A program made the position numbers and the translations under genes. The notes below the pieces were generated by a model that was not told where the DNA came from, made no database searches, and saw only the letters and a program-made list of their open reading frames with translations. From a bacterium (GTDB lineage Bacteria > Zixibacteria > MSB-5A5 > WJJR01): DNA of 54,785 nt. Below, piece by piece: positions 54,328 to 54,785 of this stretch. Position 1 is the stretch's first letter, and each line of letters opens with the position of its first letter. The DNA is taken from assembly GCA_021813505.1 (NCBI GenBank), contig JAKAKI010000073.1, forward strand, positions 109,851 to 164,635, given 5' to 3'.

Positions 54328-54785
54328 TCATACCTCCATCGCTTCTGCCAGCAATTCGGTCACATCGCGGACCGCGATCTTCGAGTCGCAGCCCAAGACC
54401 TTGAATGCATCTTCAAAACGCGACAGCTCGTACGGACACGACACGGCCAGTACATCTGCGCCGGTGGCGGCGGCTTCACGCGCCCGCCGCTCGGAGAGCC
54501 GCTCGTACCCTTTGGCCTTGTAGTAGGTATCGAGCCACATGCCGCCCCCGCCGCCGCCGCAGCAAATGGCGCTGATGCGATTGTGGGGCATCTCCACGAG
54601 CCTCACGCCAGGGATGGCACTGAGCAGGGTGCGCGGTTCTTCGTAGAATCCGTTGTGGCGTCCCAGCGCGCAGGCATCGTGATAGGTGATCTTGTAGTTC
54701 AATTTCTTCCGCATGAGAGGCCGCAGTGAATCCAGTTGATGAGCCAGGAAGGGAGTCGTGTGCTCGACCGGATAATTGAAGCCGG
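54328..54785 (-). CDS. CCG-domain iron-sulfur oxidoreductase, C-terminal part (cut by window edge)
   Basis: The frame is open to the right edge, so the start is outside. About 152 residues are visible: NYPVEHTTPFLAHQLDSLRP, then a CCG domain with KITYHDACALGRHNGFYEE, SAICCGGGGGGMWLD and VLAVSCPYELSRFEDAFKVL. The last element reads C-P-Y-E rather than C-x-x-C, as in the downstream EMO-like protein. It probably supplies an FeS subunit partnering the ETF or the membrane oxidoreductase, similar to GlcF/HdrD/LutA-type proteins. It is 4 nt upstream of etfB, so in the same operon. Confidence 0.88.
   Translation of the reverse strand, partial: GFNYPVEHTTPFLAHQLDSLRPLMRKKLNYKITYHDACALGRHNGFYEEPRTLLSAIPGVRLVEMPHNRISAICCGGGGGGMWLDTYYKAKGYERLSERRAREAAATGADVLAVSCPYELSRFEDAFKVLGCDSKIAVRDVTELLAEAMEV

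Overview
The window reads as part of a chromosome of a diderm bacterium outside the well-studied phyla, probably from the FCB/candidate-phylum area (Zixibacteria-like). This placement is inferred, not proven. The grounds are a PorV/PorQ-type outer-membrane protein, a large secreted protein with a type A (VYPNP) C-terminal sorting domain, an LptE-like lipoprotein, a TRL-family lipoprotein, GC-rich genes and many short palindromic interspersed repeats. The 16S gene is complete and would settle the taxonomy.

Layout. 1-3100: end of an unknown membrane protein, then a large two-domain nuclease-like protein (Mrr-like plus PIN-like) that looks defence-related. 3300-9913: a complete rRNA operon on the minus strand (promoter, 16S, tRNA-Ile, tRNA-Ala, 23S, 5S, terminator). 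Its 23S gene is split by a 662-nt ORF-less group I intron at E. coli position 1923, the I-CeuI site. 10200-12160: tRNA-Thr, a GT-C type membrane glycosyltransferase and tRNA-Phe. 12300-22450: a run of minus-strand genes for envelope proteins (LptE-like, PorV-like, lipoproteins), imidazolonepropionase, a DnaQ-WYL fusion, a GNAT acetyltransferase and a radical-SAM-derived DUF2344 protein. 22500-36600: the conserved translation cluster thrS-infC-rpmI-rplT-pheS-pheT, in canonical order but interrupted. A 5.6-kb island between infC and rpmI carries a 560-nt imperfect palindrome, a DHFR/RibD-like reductase, and a plus-strand module of an unknown protein, a HAD hydrolase and an AIPR-family protein. 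infC has gained its own terminator and rpmI its own promoter. 36700-44700: tRNA-Val, HDOD protein, FlgM-like protein, the sorting-domain protein, DUF393, DinB-like, TRL and leucine-dehydrogenase-like genes.

44800-54785: a tightly packed minus-strand energy operon: CCG-domain FeS protein (cut by the window edge), etfB, etfA, a membrane cytochrome b/FeS oxidoreductase of the ETF:menaquinone-oxidoreductase (EMO) type, hdrA, mvhD, mvhG, mvhA, a hydrogenase maturation protease and hypA. Together these suggest a route linking ETF-dependent oxidations, the quinone pool, HdrA flavin-based electron bifurcation and H2.

The most unusual items are the group I intron loaded with genomic repeats, the island that splits infC from rpmI, the Mrr-PIN protein, two lipoprotein genes with the same palindromic repeat read in frame before the signal peptide, and the Etf-EMO-HdrA-Mvh operon. 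No CRISPR array, transposase or integrase was seen.
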